From: Ciona intestinalis
Lineage: Eukaryota; Chordata; Ascidiacea; Phlebobranchia; Cionidae
Assembly (NCBI RefSeq): GCF_000224145.3
Contig: NC_020176.2
Span: forward strand, 372,693-436,692
DNA: 64,000 nt
Direction of reading: 5' to 3'
Part shown: in pieces, positions 46,408-58,000 of the stretch
Position numbering within the stretch: the stretch's first letter is position 1
Layout of the letters: every line of letters starts with the position of its first letter
Translations under genes and position numbers: made by a program
The notes under the pieces: generated by a model
Seen by the model: only the letters and a program-made list of their open reading frames with translations
What the model was told of the DNA's origin: nothing
Databases searched by the model: none

Positions 46408-49129
46408 CTACGGGTAGTAGCAAACGTATTTGACCTTTATGTACTTGTATGTATAAACACACGGGTCGCCATACACCCCGTTATTGGCGGAAAGTGTGCA
46501 AACTTGGTTGCCATGACAACTACTACGGATTTGGTTGAACGAATTGGAGGCTGAACAGCTGGTGGTTAGAATACTTCGGGAGGGACAACTAGAAAGAAAA
46601 TTTATAATCAGTAAATGTAGAACCTAAAGGTGTATATATAACTGTAAGGTAAATATTTTTTACTCCTCATAGCTTAAGCCTTATATTTTTGATCGTTTTT
46701 TAAACAACTATCCACGCAGTATAAAAGTCACACAGCTACAGCAGTTATATAAATATTTGGTAATGGGCACGCATTGTAACCGTGAGAGTAAGAAGCTTAT
46801 AGGTGTGAAAATAGTGCAGACCAATAACTGCTTGCAAGTGCGTATATACGAGTACTTAAAGTCACTATGTATGGTGTGCAATAATAAGACAAACGTAGCG
46901 TTATTTGGTTGTATGTAACACAGAGCGAGAATAAATAGTATTGACAAAGTAACTGCCCCGGTAAAGCTTACGTAAGGCGATTGCTTCTTCCATAAAAAGC
47001 GTCCAGTACTCCGATGAGTTTCCCAGTTCCGCAGTTGATGGTTCCAGTCGAATGTTCGCAGATTACTTTGACATATGGGACTGGGTAGCATGGTCCTGGA
47101 GAAATGGTTAATCATTAGAGTATAGTTCCGTGCACGCATTGACCGAAATTTACTGTGGAGGAAAACTTTCTAACGTTTTTTTTGAATTGTTGTCAAATAA
47201 TAAAGATATGGAAGTACTAATTCGTAGTATCACCGCCGAAACCGTCAAAAAAATTACTTAGAAATAATGGGTCCTGTGTTTTCCCCCCTCGCGGTCTACT
47301 GGAGACACGGCCTCTGACCCACTCTACTGTATAACAACCACGACCTACTAGTAGGCCGTGTAACAACTTACTTGTACATCTGTACTCGACTTTAATATAT
47401 TTGTATGTTCCAACACAAGGGTCCCCGAACACCTGGTTGTTAGCACTGAGGCTACAATACTGTTGACCGTCACAAGCATCATTGATGATGTTGCTTGAAC
47501 CAGCAGCAGTACAACTAGTTGTTAGTATAGATGGGTGGGGACATCTATATGTAAAGAAAGCATTGTAAACGGAAAAAAGCATTTAGTACTCTGTATTATA
47601 ATGAGTTTCGTTAGCTTCTAATTTCCTATGTTTTTCATTGCGTGTTGTACAATTAGCAACCACATTTCGGAGTGGTGAAAACACGGTTATATAGTAGGAT
47701 GGGGTAAAGTGGGACACGTTTTCAATCGATTTCTTGTCGCATTTGGTGGTAAATAAAGAACATTCCAAGAATTATAAACCGTATCCTTATGATTCCAATA
47801 GACCGTTGTTAATTGTTTAAAACAGGATCAGGATGTTTAATTATGCGTCAAAGGTGTCCCAACTTTCCGCACCCTACCATGGCCTACTCAATACACGGCC
47901 TTGGAATACACCGAAACTGCTCAGAAAATAAGAGGCCTATTGACGCGAACAATGCCCATTATAATACATTGTTACGTCACGGTTTTATGAATGGATTTTT
48001 TTTAACTAAACAAGAAAATATCTCTGCGACACGTTCTGTGATAAACTGTAAGTTAAAACAACCTAGAACTGGTATTAAACACATGGAGCTATACAGAGAA
48101 GACGGAAACTTTTTTCCGCTAGGAGGCGATGACAAATTCGTTTCTCTATTCTATGGGGAGCAGTTAGTTTCACGGTTTATACACATAAGATATAAACTCC
48201 TAACCCCTAACACTAACCCCTAACCCCGGTTCGTTTTTCCGTATTTTTTAATTTAAATAATTACTGAAAATTTTCGTCTTCTCTGTATAGTCCTATGTGT
48301 ATTAAACCTACCAACAACTGCAAACTGCATTCAAAATGAAGGAAATCCATTCATAAAACCGTGACGTAACAACGTATTATAATGGGCATTATTCGCGTCA
48401 ATAGGCCTCTTATTTTCTGAGCAGTTCCTAATGAAGAGACTTCGAATTTTTTGAATTCAACTTTTAACCCCATATCTTAATTAACTCACGTTGTCCCATC
48501 TGTTCGTCCATAAAATGCATGCAGTACGTTGATAATGTAACCAGTTGGGCAACTAATGCGGTTGCTGCCGCCTTCGCATATAACTATATTGGCTGCAAAA
48601 ATAAATGAAAACATAAAGTCAAAAACAATATTGTCTGAAGTCATATTCTACAGCAGGTTTCTCAACCCCTGGGCCATTTAGGTCAATAGCTCTATTTTAA
48701 AACTTTGTAATTTTTTTGTTTACTATTAAATAGGACGATAAAAGAAAATGAAAACACGAACCACCTTTACCCCAACCTACTTTATGCTAAGTTGTATTTA
48801 AACACAATAGGAAGTAAACGTTAGTTAGCTTAAAAACACGCAGTAAAACGCGCTATAATATATATATATATTCGGGCGAGGGAAGGACGGGACACCTTTA
48901 GTACATAACATCCAAATATTCTGATCGCTTTTTAAGCAATTAACATCAGTCTATGGGAGTATACAGTTTTATAATGACTTTTCTTTGTTTACTACCAAAT
49001 AGAATGAAAAAATAGATTGAAAAGGTGTCCCATCTTTCCCCACCCTACTGTAAACCAAACACATAACTGACCTGCGTTTGCATGGTACACTGCAGCAACC
49101 AACAATAGAACGGTGAATGTTAACTTCAT
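46408..49129 (-). CDS. SUEL-type lectin 3 (copy 2 of lectin 2)
   Basis: Exons in gene order: 49072-49129, 48490-48592, 47372-47544, 46972-47095, 46408-46588; 639 bp, 212 residues, all phases consistent. Signal peptide MKLTFTVLLLVAAVYHANA. Unlike copy 1 its third exon is intact (TCPHPSILTTSCTAAG), so both domains keep their cysteines. Domain 1 ends FGDPCVGTYKYIKVEYRC. Domain 2 has DPCVYTYKY, with Tyr replacing the near-invariant Gly of the DPC-x-GTYKY motif. The signal-peptide exon differs from copy 1 at several codons, more than the surrounding introns suggest. If the contig is an alternative haplotype, this is an allele of lectin 2 and not a third gene. Confidence 0.87.
47690..47880 (+). mobile_element. 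MITE-A copy, absent from copy 1
   Basis: Forward, complete; lies in the lectin-3 intron where copy 1 (near 33485) has uninterrupted sequence. Confidence 0.8.
47914..48427. mobile_element. ~510-bp TIR element, host of a nested element
   Basis: The left arm 47914-48000 (actgctcagaaaataagagg, then attgttacgtcacggtttta) is the reverse complement of 48343-48427 with few mismatches. The 218-bp element at 48081-48298 sits inside. The whole block is absent from copy 1, so it is a recent or polymorphic insertion. Confidence 0.75.
48081..48298. mobile_element. 218-bp internally deleted copy of the 7682-8303 TIR element
   Basis: Same termini (acatggagctatacagagaa and, reversed, acataggactatacagagaa), flanked by the 9-bp duplication gtattaaac at 48072-48080 and 48299-48307. 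It retains the conserved ~120 bp of the right side of the longer copy and a short cctaacccctaac run but lacks the tRNA-like block. Confidence 0.85.
48866..49052 (-). mobile_element. MITE-A copy, absent from copy 1
   Basis: Reverse, shortened in the middle; ends ccccaccctactgta just before the lectin-3 first intron boundary. Confidence 0.7.
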
Positions 49130-49273
49130 GATGAATAGGAATTTAAATACGTTACTAATTTGTAACTAGGATTATTAAATTGGCAGTTAATTTTTTACAC
49201 AGTTTCATTTGCGACTTCTATTTTTAGATAAACCAACTTAAAAAGACAAACACAGCTATATACCTTGTTTTCG

Positions 49274-49470
49274 TATAGTAGGGTGGGGGAAGACGGGACA
49301 CCTTTTCGTTTAGTTTTCTCTTTTCATTTGGTAGTGACCAAAGAACATTCAATGAATTATAAAACCGTATCCTCGCGACTTCCACAGACCGTTGTTAATT
49401 GTTTAAAACACGACCAGGCTATTTGGATATTATATGTTAAAGGTGTCCCATCTTCCCCCACTCTACTATA
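49274..49470 (+). mobile_element. MITE-A copy, absent from copy 1
   Basis: Forward, complete, tatagtagggtgggggaaga to cccactctactata. Confidence 0.8.
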
Positions 49471-50761
49471 CAACAAGAAAAGTGTATGTATATAATCATC
49501 CAAAAAGTTACAAAACGCGTTCTAATACATATGAACTATATTTTAGAACAAAAAACAACCTTACAAAAAGGGTTGGCTTTTGACCCCGACTCGAACGAAT
49601 CCTACAGCGCACTGACGCTTAACCGAACGCCTGTTGCTTTTATAAACACCAGGATTGCCGAAAATTTCTGGAAAATCGCCAATTTGGAACTTCCCGCCGA
49701 AGGCAATAATTAGTATCATTGACGTCATTTGTTTTACTGTTAAGTTCGTCGTATCTTTACCCGCAGTTACTTTAGTCGATATGTGTTAATAACATGCCCT
49801 CGCCAAGTATCCTTATATGGTGTCTTCTGCTAAATTTCATGCTCGAGGCGGTTTCTATCTACACAGCAGTTTGTAAGACTAGAGCTTCGGGAACTATAAA
49901 TTAATTCAGATAACAAGCAATTCAATTTATTGCAATCTCGGTTTAAAGTTTCTCGTATATACTGGAGCGACGTTTCGGTAAACTGGAATTTTTATCGAGT
50001 TTTCAGAAGGGCGTTGCAGCTCAGTTCAAGTCCCTTTTCTAGTCGCAACTTATCAATAAGCTACAACTTAGATAGAATAACATCGTATGAGGGAATACTT
50101 TACTTACAGCCCCCAAAACTACACCACTATATGTTACGTTGAACGCTGCTCCACATATGCAGAAATAAATGTTCCCACGTTGCACTTAACTGCACATATT
50201 GTGCACAAGTTGCACAACCGGCACACAGCACCTCTGTATATCAATACACCCCATCCGTATGCATCGCAGACGGTATTTATACCTGCAAAGTCTCGTTAAT
50301 ATATCATTAGTATATTAATAGTCTACACCAGACGATTCGTTGTAAATGCGAATCGGTAAACGCTGTCGGTCATGTTTTCGGTCACAATTGTGCAAGAAAA
50401 ATAGTAAGTTAATTCAACACAACGGAAGTCTGATGATATATTAATTAACAACGTGCATCGCGTTTTTGTTGATACAAATAGACTTCAGACTAAAGTAATG
50501 GGTTATAGTTTCAACAATACTAAACACTACAGACTAATTAACTCTGCGTACAGACAGTTCAATTACCGCCCATCCAGTTATAAATCGGAGTCGTAATTAT
50601 GCATCGTTTTATATAAATTACTTGTTACAGGAAAACTTGTGATAAGAAGCAAGATCGGAATAGTTTCGTTTAAAAATTGCCAACTTAATTAAAATTAAAA
50701 ATATTAACGAAGAGCGTTGAGGTTATATAGCAAGAAGGACAAAACACACCGCGCGAAAAGA

Positions 50762-51008
50762 TATAGTGGGGGGGGGAGATGGGACACCTTTACCACATAA
50801 TACAGTATAGGATGAGGGAAGATGGGACACTTTTTAACTCTATTTTCTCGTCCCATTTAGTAGTAAACAAAGAACATTCAAATAAATATGAAACTATGTC
50901 CTCACGACTTTTATAGACCGTTGTTAATTGTTTATGGTTTTAATTCTTTGAAAATTCCTGAAAAAATAGAATGATAAGGTGTCCCATCTTTTTCCTACCC
51001 TACTATAT
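50762..51008. mobile_element. Composite of two MITE-A copies in opposite orientation
   Basis: A reverse copy (start at 50762, end at 51008) has its middle replaced from about 50803 by a forward copy that ends after accgttgttaattgttta. Confidence 0.65.
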
Positions 51009-51831
51009 ATACGAGGGATTTTGGTCTTTCGTGCTGCTGTAACCCCAACGCTATTCGTCATTTAATAATTTCAAACTGTATTCGAAGCGAATAATTCAAT
51101 TTATGCCATATTTCATTATTTCTATTAACATAGGAAACATAGCACAGGTTTTATAAACTTTAGTTTCTCTGTAAATTTCTCTTGGAGCAATAACAAGTTG
51201 AATCATCCCACAAGAACCCAACACAGGGAAACAATATGACTCATGCTCACCAACCGCCAATGTCATTAACTTGATTTATTCATATTAGTTCGGAAATCCC
51301 CGCAGCATGAACGCTACAGCGTAACTGGTGCAGAGTTCTAATTAACACAACAAGTTAGTTTGAAACGTGAAGTCAATTGAGGACAGGTTAATATAATAAT
51401 GTTAAATTTTGCTCAAACAAAATTTCCACCGTGTGCAGACAAAGGCAGTTTTTCGGAGTTACCCTGAAAGTAATGGATGTTTTTATCAAACTTCGTGCCC
51501 GATAATATCCGGGAATTTTATTGTCGTGAGGTTTATATTACGGGGAAAGCACGTTGTTTATAGGAAGAAGAATTGCTTCGGAAGTGAGGAGTTTTGGTTA
51601 GTTCTGAAATAGCGTTACGACCCACAAAGTTACTTATGTGGTAGCGGGCATAAGGCGTATAAAACATAACACCAGATTTATAACAAATGCCGTTGCCCCG
51701 CCAGGACAAATAAGTTGCATTAATTAATTCATTTGAAGCATGACTATTTATATTAGTAATGTAATACAGTGAACTTTTTTAGCGTATTCACATTTTATAA
51801 ACGAAATTACGTGATGCTTCAGTATACTGTA

Positions 51832-52028
51832 TATAGTAGGGTGGGGGAAGATGGGACGCATTTTTATTCTATTTTCCCGTCCCATTTGAAAGTAAATAAA
51901 GAACCATTAAAGAGTTATAAAACCGTATCCTCACGACCCCCATAGACCGTTGTTAATTGTTTAAAATACGATGAGGATATTTGGATATTGTGTGCTAAAT
52001 GTGTCCCATCTTCCCCCACTCTACTATA
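51832..52028 (+). mobile_element. MITE-A copy shared with 36713-36910
   Basis: Forward, complete, same insertion as in copy 1 of the segment. Confidence 0.8.
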
Positions 52029-52148
52029 TATTTGATAATACACCACAGTTAAAGAGTGTATACATACTTCCGAAATAAATGCAAGTTAGGTATTTTGATG
52101 AGTAAAATCCGGTAAGCGGCGCGCACGAGCTATAAACAATCTATTTTA

Positions 52149-52273
52149 NNNNNNNNNNNNNNNNNNNNNNNNNNNNNNNNNNNNNNNNNNNNNNNNNNNN
52201 NNNNNNNNNNNNNNNNNNNNNNNNNNNNNNNNNNNNNNNNNNNNNNNNNNNNNNNNNNNNNNNNNNNNNNNNN
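52149..52273. other. Assembly gap (125 N)
   Basis: Right boundary of the duplicated contig. The sequence resumes inside a MITE-A copy (52274-52440). Confidence 0.99.
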
Positions 52274-53039
52274 TAGCACATAATATCTANATATCCTGAT
52301 TGTGTTTAAACAATTACTAATGGTCAATAGGAGTCATGGGCATATAGTTTTATAATTTCCTGAAAGTTCTTTGTTTACTACTAAACGGGGCGAGAAAATA
52401 GAGGTAAAAGGTGTCCCATCTTCCCCCACCCTACTGTATATATAATAGAATTATGGTTTGGTTTGGTCCAATGCGAAATGCATATAATGTCCTTGTCTTG
52501 ATTACTTTGCTTAATTCATTTGTATATCCGTCTCATAGTCAGAAACCTTAAAGGTTTGCCATTTATTAAATCACGTTTAGTGTCCATGCTACTGCATAGA
52601 ACGCAATTAAAGTTCTTAATTACCCGGCAGTGCAGCTGGCGCTAGTTAACACGTATCGTTCAGAAATAAGAGAACAGCCACAAAAAGTTTGATTGGTCAC
52701 TGAATGCACTAATAACCCCTGCCATGGCCACTTTCCCGGCGTTGAAATTGCTCCTCCAACTATTTTTGCATTGCCTGCCAAATCACCAACAGTTTAGTTA
52801 TTATTATTGTACACAATAATGGTTAAAACGCATGCCCCAATTCTAGGTCCCCTTGTGTGCCTCACTGTAGGACTTGACCCATTATGAATTACTACACATC
52901 AATATACTATTTCATTTGGGTGAGACCATAGATGGGTGAGACTAGGGTTTTACGATTTGGCACAATATAGAACCCAGGATTTAGGACCAGTATACCTATT
53001 TTGCCTAGCAGTGGATATTTATTTTAGACAAATACTTAC
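52274..53039. other. Presumed intron of the protease-like gene
   Basis: Truncated reverse MITE-A copy (52274-52440), then family-3 units (52830-53010). No exon seen. Confidence 0.5.
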
Positions 53040-53139
53040 CTGATTGAGAAACAGCACTGCTCTGACTAAGATTTATACGCATAAATAAAATAAGCGAAAG
53101 ATATGTCCAAACTTTCATCTTACCAAGATGTCGTACCAT
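53040..53139 (-). CDS. Signal-peptide exon, probable first exon of the protease-like gene
   Basis: Two in-frame ATGs (53139 and 53118 on the minus strand) precede a hydrophobic run, MKVWTYLSLILFMRINL, and SQSSAVSQS, ending in a good donor at 53040 (phase 1). The strand and position upstream of the protease exons at 45404-46173 suggest it is their first exon. The intervening exons (activation site, His, Asp) would then be missing in the gaps or displaced by the misplaced contig. The second ATG gives the more typical signal peptide. Confidence 0.65.
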
Positions 53140-53171
53140 TTCAATACTAGTAAGTGTCTCACATGACCCAG

Positions 53172-53179
53172 TATTTATA
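53172..53179 (-). promoter_or_regulatory. TATA box upstream of the signal-peptide exon
   Basis: TATAAATA on the minus strand about 35 bp from the first ATG. This implies a very short leader and favours use of the second ATG. Confidence 0.5.
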
Positions 53180-55060
53180 GCGCAATTCTTGAATAAAGTC
53201 TATCTACATTTTACTTTTAACAATAAGCGTTTGTTTTAGGATATTTGTTCACCCTATTCTTAAACATAGTGGGTCGGTATTATGTTTCCATTTTCGTTCA
53301 TCGGGCCTGGGTAATATGCAAAACCGAGCTTCGGTTCGAGCTCGGTTCGGCATTGTTTTTCATTGTTTTAACTCTTATCAATGATCATAGGATTTAGTCA
53401 AGGACGCTGGCCATTGTTACGAAATAATAAAAACAAATAAATTTAATTCCACGAGACGCGGTTGTTAAGCAACGAAGCCTCACGCTGAGATTTTGTTGAT
53501 GTTTCATTGTTTGATAACAATGGCCTATTGTTCGCGTTTTGGAATTGAGATTTTACATTCCAATCCAGCGTCCTAATTTGAATTTAAGGAATCGCGGTGG
53601 GAGATTGGAAACAAACACAATGGTCGTTTCATTAAATAATTCATACATGACCCAATGACGCTCATGGTATGATATTACATTGCGGGGTAAACTATACAAT
53701 GTTGGGTTTAGCAGGCACGCTTTTTAGTTAATGCTTTACCTCAAGTAGTTTTTATTCAATATGTGTTTTTAATGGCTGTTGTTTTGTTGCTACTCTGCGC
53801 CTATCTTTTACAATGGAGACCAAGCGAAATGGGGACGCAGTTGGCGGTTACGTGAATAGAAAAAAGAGTATATCACGGTTTTGGGAAGTTGCGCGTTCTA
53901 CTCTTTTTTATTTCTGTGGGTATCACGTGCATCTTACGCAACCAGAAATGCAGTAGATATAAGATATATTAAGCCAATACAAAAAGTTGTGAAAATACCG
54001 CCACGTAGTATCAGTCTTGTGCAACTTGAATATAACGCTGCAAGGTGGTTTTTCTTCTGTCATCCCAGCGGACGCATGTCTCCAAACCAGAGCGTTCTGG
54101 TATTTAATCAAAAATTAAAATGTAACTGAAGAAAAATGCGCATAAAACCAGATACAGTCGGTCAGCATTTATAACCCCTCTAGAGAAAGTCGGTTCTTCA
54201 ACTTAGCATGATTGTCCATTTGTTTTTGTGCAAGTTTTCATCGGCATCTATCGGTGTTAACGTGCTCGCATAAATACGAAGTTTCTTCTTCCATGCTATA
54301 TTTAGGCGCTTGCTGCAAAATGTTGCACTATTTTGATGTCCTATTTGGTAGTAAACAAACAAAATTCAAAGAACTATAAAAACGTATTATCCCGACCTTT
54401 ATAGACCGTTGTCAATTGTTTAAAAACGATCAGGATATTTGGATAGAATGTGCTGAAGGCATCCCGTCTTCTCCCATCCTATACTGTATATGTATTACTC
54501 GCTCGAAAATGCGGTCCAAATGCAATGCTCATCATCATTTATTCATCCCCGCGTCGTGAAGAAACGTTATAACATTGTTGTCTTACTGTGTACCACATAG
54601 GCTGCTTTGCATACATCGTACTTGAGCTTACGAGTTACCAGGTATAACATTTTGCGCATATTTGTTTCTATTTTCTGTATTAAATATTTGTGAATCTTTA
54701 CAGCCCATTAGTGTCTGGTGAAAAAAGAAAAACACGCTCAATTACTTAGCAATCTCATAACTTCACAGTTTTTTGTTTTTAGGGTACAGTAATTCGTTTT
54801 AAATCCGTTTTATTAATTCAGTCAGTCAATACTTTTACATTTTTGTGGGTGAGGTCTTCTAGCGTGTCATGCCATGGGTCCTAGACTACTAGAACTTAGG
54901 CCAGAATTGGCTTATTACCCCGTCAATACCTTTCGGGGTTTTAAAAGACCGCATTTTCTTTGTCTTTGTTTTGGTGGTTCCCCTCTAGTTCACCGCCGCA
55001 ATTTTGAAATTGGCGCAAACATATTTTTATTCTAGTTTGTGTTGCTCGTTTATATTTCAG
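53180..55060. other. Intergenic region between the protease-like gene and MYO19
   Basis: Contains the dispersed block 53391-53795 (relative of 43292-43840), a diverged MITE-A copy (54325-54490), a reverse SINE tail (54530-54660) and a family-3 unit (54830-54930). An open frame at 53881-54129 has no recognisable product. Confidence 0.5.
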
Positions 55061-58000
55061 GGATACCATAATATTCACGTTGCTGTGATACAGGGCCTAC
55101 CTTATAACTGCGACACTCCGTTCAAATGTACAGTTCAAACCTACGGTGTAAAATTATTAGAACTTAGCATGAAGTTTCAAAAGGTACGTTTAGCAAAATG
55201 TATTGAATACAAAATGGGTAAATATTGTTGCTTTAAACGTGTAGACTCTGTATGCTGTTTGTACCTATGGCTGAAGTATGTTTATAGAAAGTATAAATGT
55301 CAATGTGCACACGGGCGACACGGCACTTTACGAATAAATATTAATTTTGAAATTCACCCAACATGACTTTAAGTTATATTACAAAGCTTTAGTATGTAGC
55401 AACTTATAAAAGCGTTATATGTATAAAGTCATTTTATTAAATATTTGGTGTTAGTGAAGAATCTCCCCCCCACCTTATTTGCTAACCACTAACTCCTAAC
55501 CCGGTAGTTAGTGGTTATAAGGGTTAGTAGTTAGCAAATAAGGTGGGGGGAGACTGCACTAGCACCAAATATTTAATAAAATGCATTTATAGCAACATGC
55601 CAAGTTTTTCAAACAGAAAATAAACAAAGTATCATTGTCATTGATGTAATTTTTTAGGAAAATAACAAATAATATTCTGCTATGATCACCTGTTTTATAA
55701 CGGTTGTCGTTTTCTGGCCACGCTATGATAAAGCAAGTTCTATTTATCCGTATATTATTTAATGATTTCATTTTAAGGGAATGTTAATATGGGCCGACCA
55801 CCCTGATGAAGTATGGCAACCCGCAAGGGTGGTGGAAGTTTTACAAAACAAACAAATTAAAGTTGAATATTTTTCTGGGGGGACAAAACTTTTAAAAGCA
55901 AGCAAGGTAATGCTACTGAACACTTTTGAATATATTATATAGTTGCAGAACAGCATTGCTTTTTTAAGAGAATGTAAATAAATATAGGCATTAAGATTGT
56001 TGGAATTAAATATACAAATTAAAAATGCAAAATAATATATATACCCTGTTTTAGGTATTTCTTTAATATAAAAGTAATTTAAGTGTAAAAAAAAGATTAC
56101 ACAGTAGGTAATAGCATTTAGCATACATTAACCTACGCATCAGAGTGACCAAAAATTTCCTTGTGCACCAGGTATATGAATATTTTGAATGTAAAAGTGT
56201 GCCGCTGAGTTTTGTGAGTCAAATGTTGTTTATTTATAAAGCGTTGGCCGACCTGGTCTAGAATACATTTGTTACAAAATAGTGAAAATACAGTAGAATG
56301 TTTTTCAGAACTTTTACCGAATATTATCGATGGAAAACATTGAAGAAAATGAAATTGAAAACGATCTTTCTAAACTTGGTTCGCTGTCTACTCCATCAGG
56401 TATACAATGCAAGACACTTACTGATGTAACAAGTTTTTATAAACAAAGGGGAGGCAGGAGTAACACTACAATTATGTGAAACAAATCTCACCTTATTGTT
56501 TGTAATGTTTACTCCCCATTGCAGTGTAGAAAATTCAGGGGTTGCCCTGACTACCCTGACACCCCATGTTTGGTGCCTGTGTAAAAAATGCAAGTTTTGT
56601 TCTAAAAAAAAATTTGGGTTTATAATTCTCATTCTCACCATATCCATTATTCTTATTATTTAGTCCTCCATGCAATAAGGAAAGCTTACCACAGTGGTGT
56701 CTACTACAGCAACTTGGGTGCTGGAACAATACTGGCCGTCAACCCATTTCAAGAAGTTTCAAATTTATTTGATGAAAAGGTAAAACAATTATATTGATAT
56801 TTTAATAGAAACAATTCAAGTCGTTTAAGGTTCAAAATTTATTAATTATATGCTGTTTCTATATAAAATGAAAAAAAACCTAAATGTTTTTTCTATTTTT
56901 TGTTTAGTTGATTTTCTAATAAAAATCTTAATAAAAATTACAAATCGGATGAAATTGGAAAGTGTTAAAAAAATGAGTTTCCGATAAAAATTTTAATAAA
57001 AGATATTTATTCCTTTTTTTAGAAAATAAATAACTACCATTTGTCGCCATTATCGGAGTTGTCATGCATGCCCGCACATGTGTTTGGTGTAGCGGAACGC
57101 GCTTTACGAAACATGAAAGATGGAAATGATCAATCCATTATTATCAGCGGTGAAAGTGGAGCTGGGAAGGTTGGTGTTAAAGTTAAATTGCTTCAAAAGG
57201 GGTGTGTTAATGTATGGCAGTGTTTTCACATTTTTTTATCTTGCAATTAATAGTTAGTATTACCATCATACTAGTCAAGTGGTTATCTATTATTGATAAT
57301 AATTATACTACAGGCAATACAGCTTACTAATCCATAATTCGAATCTGTCAAATGTAACTAACATTAAGAGTGAAGAGAGTGGACGAATTTTGGCCAAAAG
57401 TAACTTGCTTGTTAATAATGAAATCTGACCTTTAGCTGTTAGCTGGCTTACTGTACTCTCACTTGTATTTCTCCATGTTAACAAGCTTGTATACACACAG
57501 ACATGGACAGTGCGTTGTTTGATGCGCTACCTTGCCACAGTGAACTTACATCATGCCCAACTTAACCTGTCCGACTCATTTGTTGGAGATGAGATAGAAC
57601 ACCGGGTGTTGAGTTCAAATCCCATCTTGGAGGCTTTTGGTAACGCAGCCACCCCTCGCAACCACAACAGCAGTCGATTCGGGAAATACATACAATTACA
57701 ATATGATAGGTGGGCATTGTTTGTATCTTTGTTTTAATAACATATGATGTGATTTTTTGTTGTTTTTGTTTATCCCAGTAATAATTAAATTTACACGAAA
57801 AATATTTTGCTTTTGCTACCAGACATTTTATATATTTGAAGAACTTTTTTTGTTGCATCTTAGCTAGTATAAATTAAAATAAAATGAAAGTTTTGTCAGT
57901 TATTACAATTGTGATGTGTATAATATCTTCCTGTTTTACAACTTAAAGCTAAACGATCACAGCTTTTATTAATTAGGTTTTGTTTTATTCATAAGCGTGT

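Larger units (their letters stand above)
46299..52148. repeat. Duplicated contig (copy 2 of 32235-37040), probably an alternative haplotype
   Basis: The whole gap-to-gap contig aligns in the same orientation to 32235-37040, including lectin exons, spacer, SINE tail and shared MITEs. It differs by scattered substitutions and by extra or missing MITE and TIR insertions (47690-47880, 47914-48427, 48866-49052, 49274-49470, and the change at 50762-51008). Its first base matches right after tcgcatatcgcatatcgcat-type sequence of copy 1, and its last matches ctattttta at 37040. Confidence 0.9.

Noticed and set aside
47813..48223. 136-codon open frame
   Set aside because: Runs through a MITE end, a TIR arm and the nested element; it is a chance frame over mobile DNA.
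46299..52148. Nested lectin gene inside a protease intron as a true gene arrangement
   Set aside because: The boundaries coincide exactly with N gaps and the contig duplicates an upstream segment, so misplacement is the simpler explanation. It is not fully excluded.
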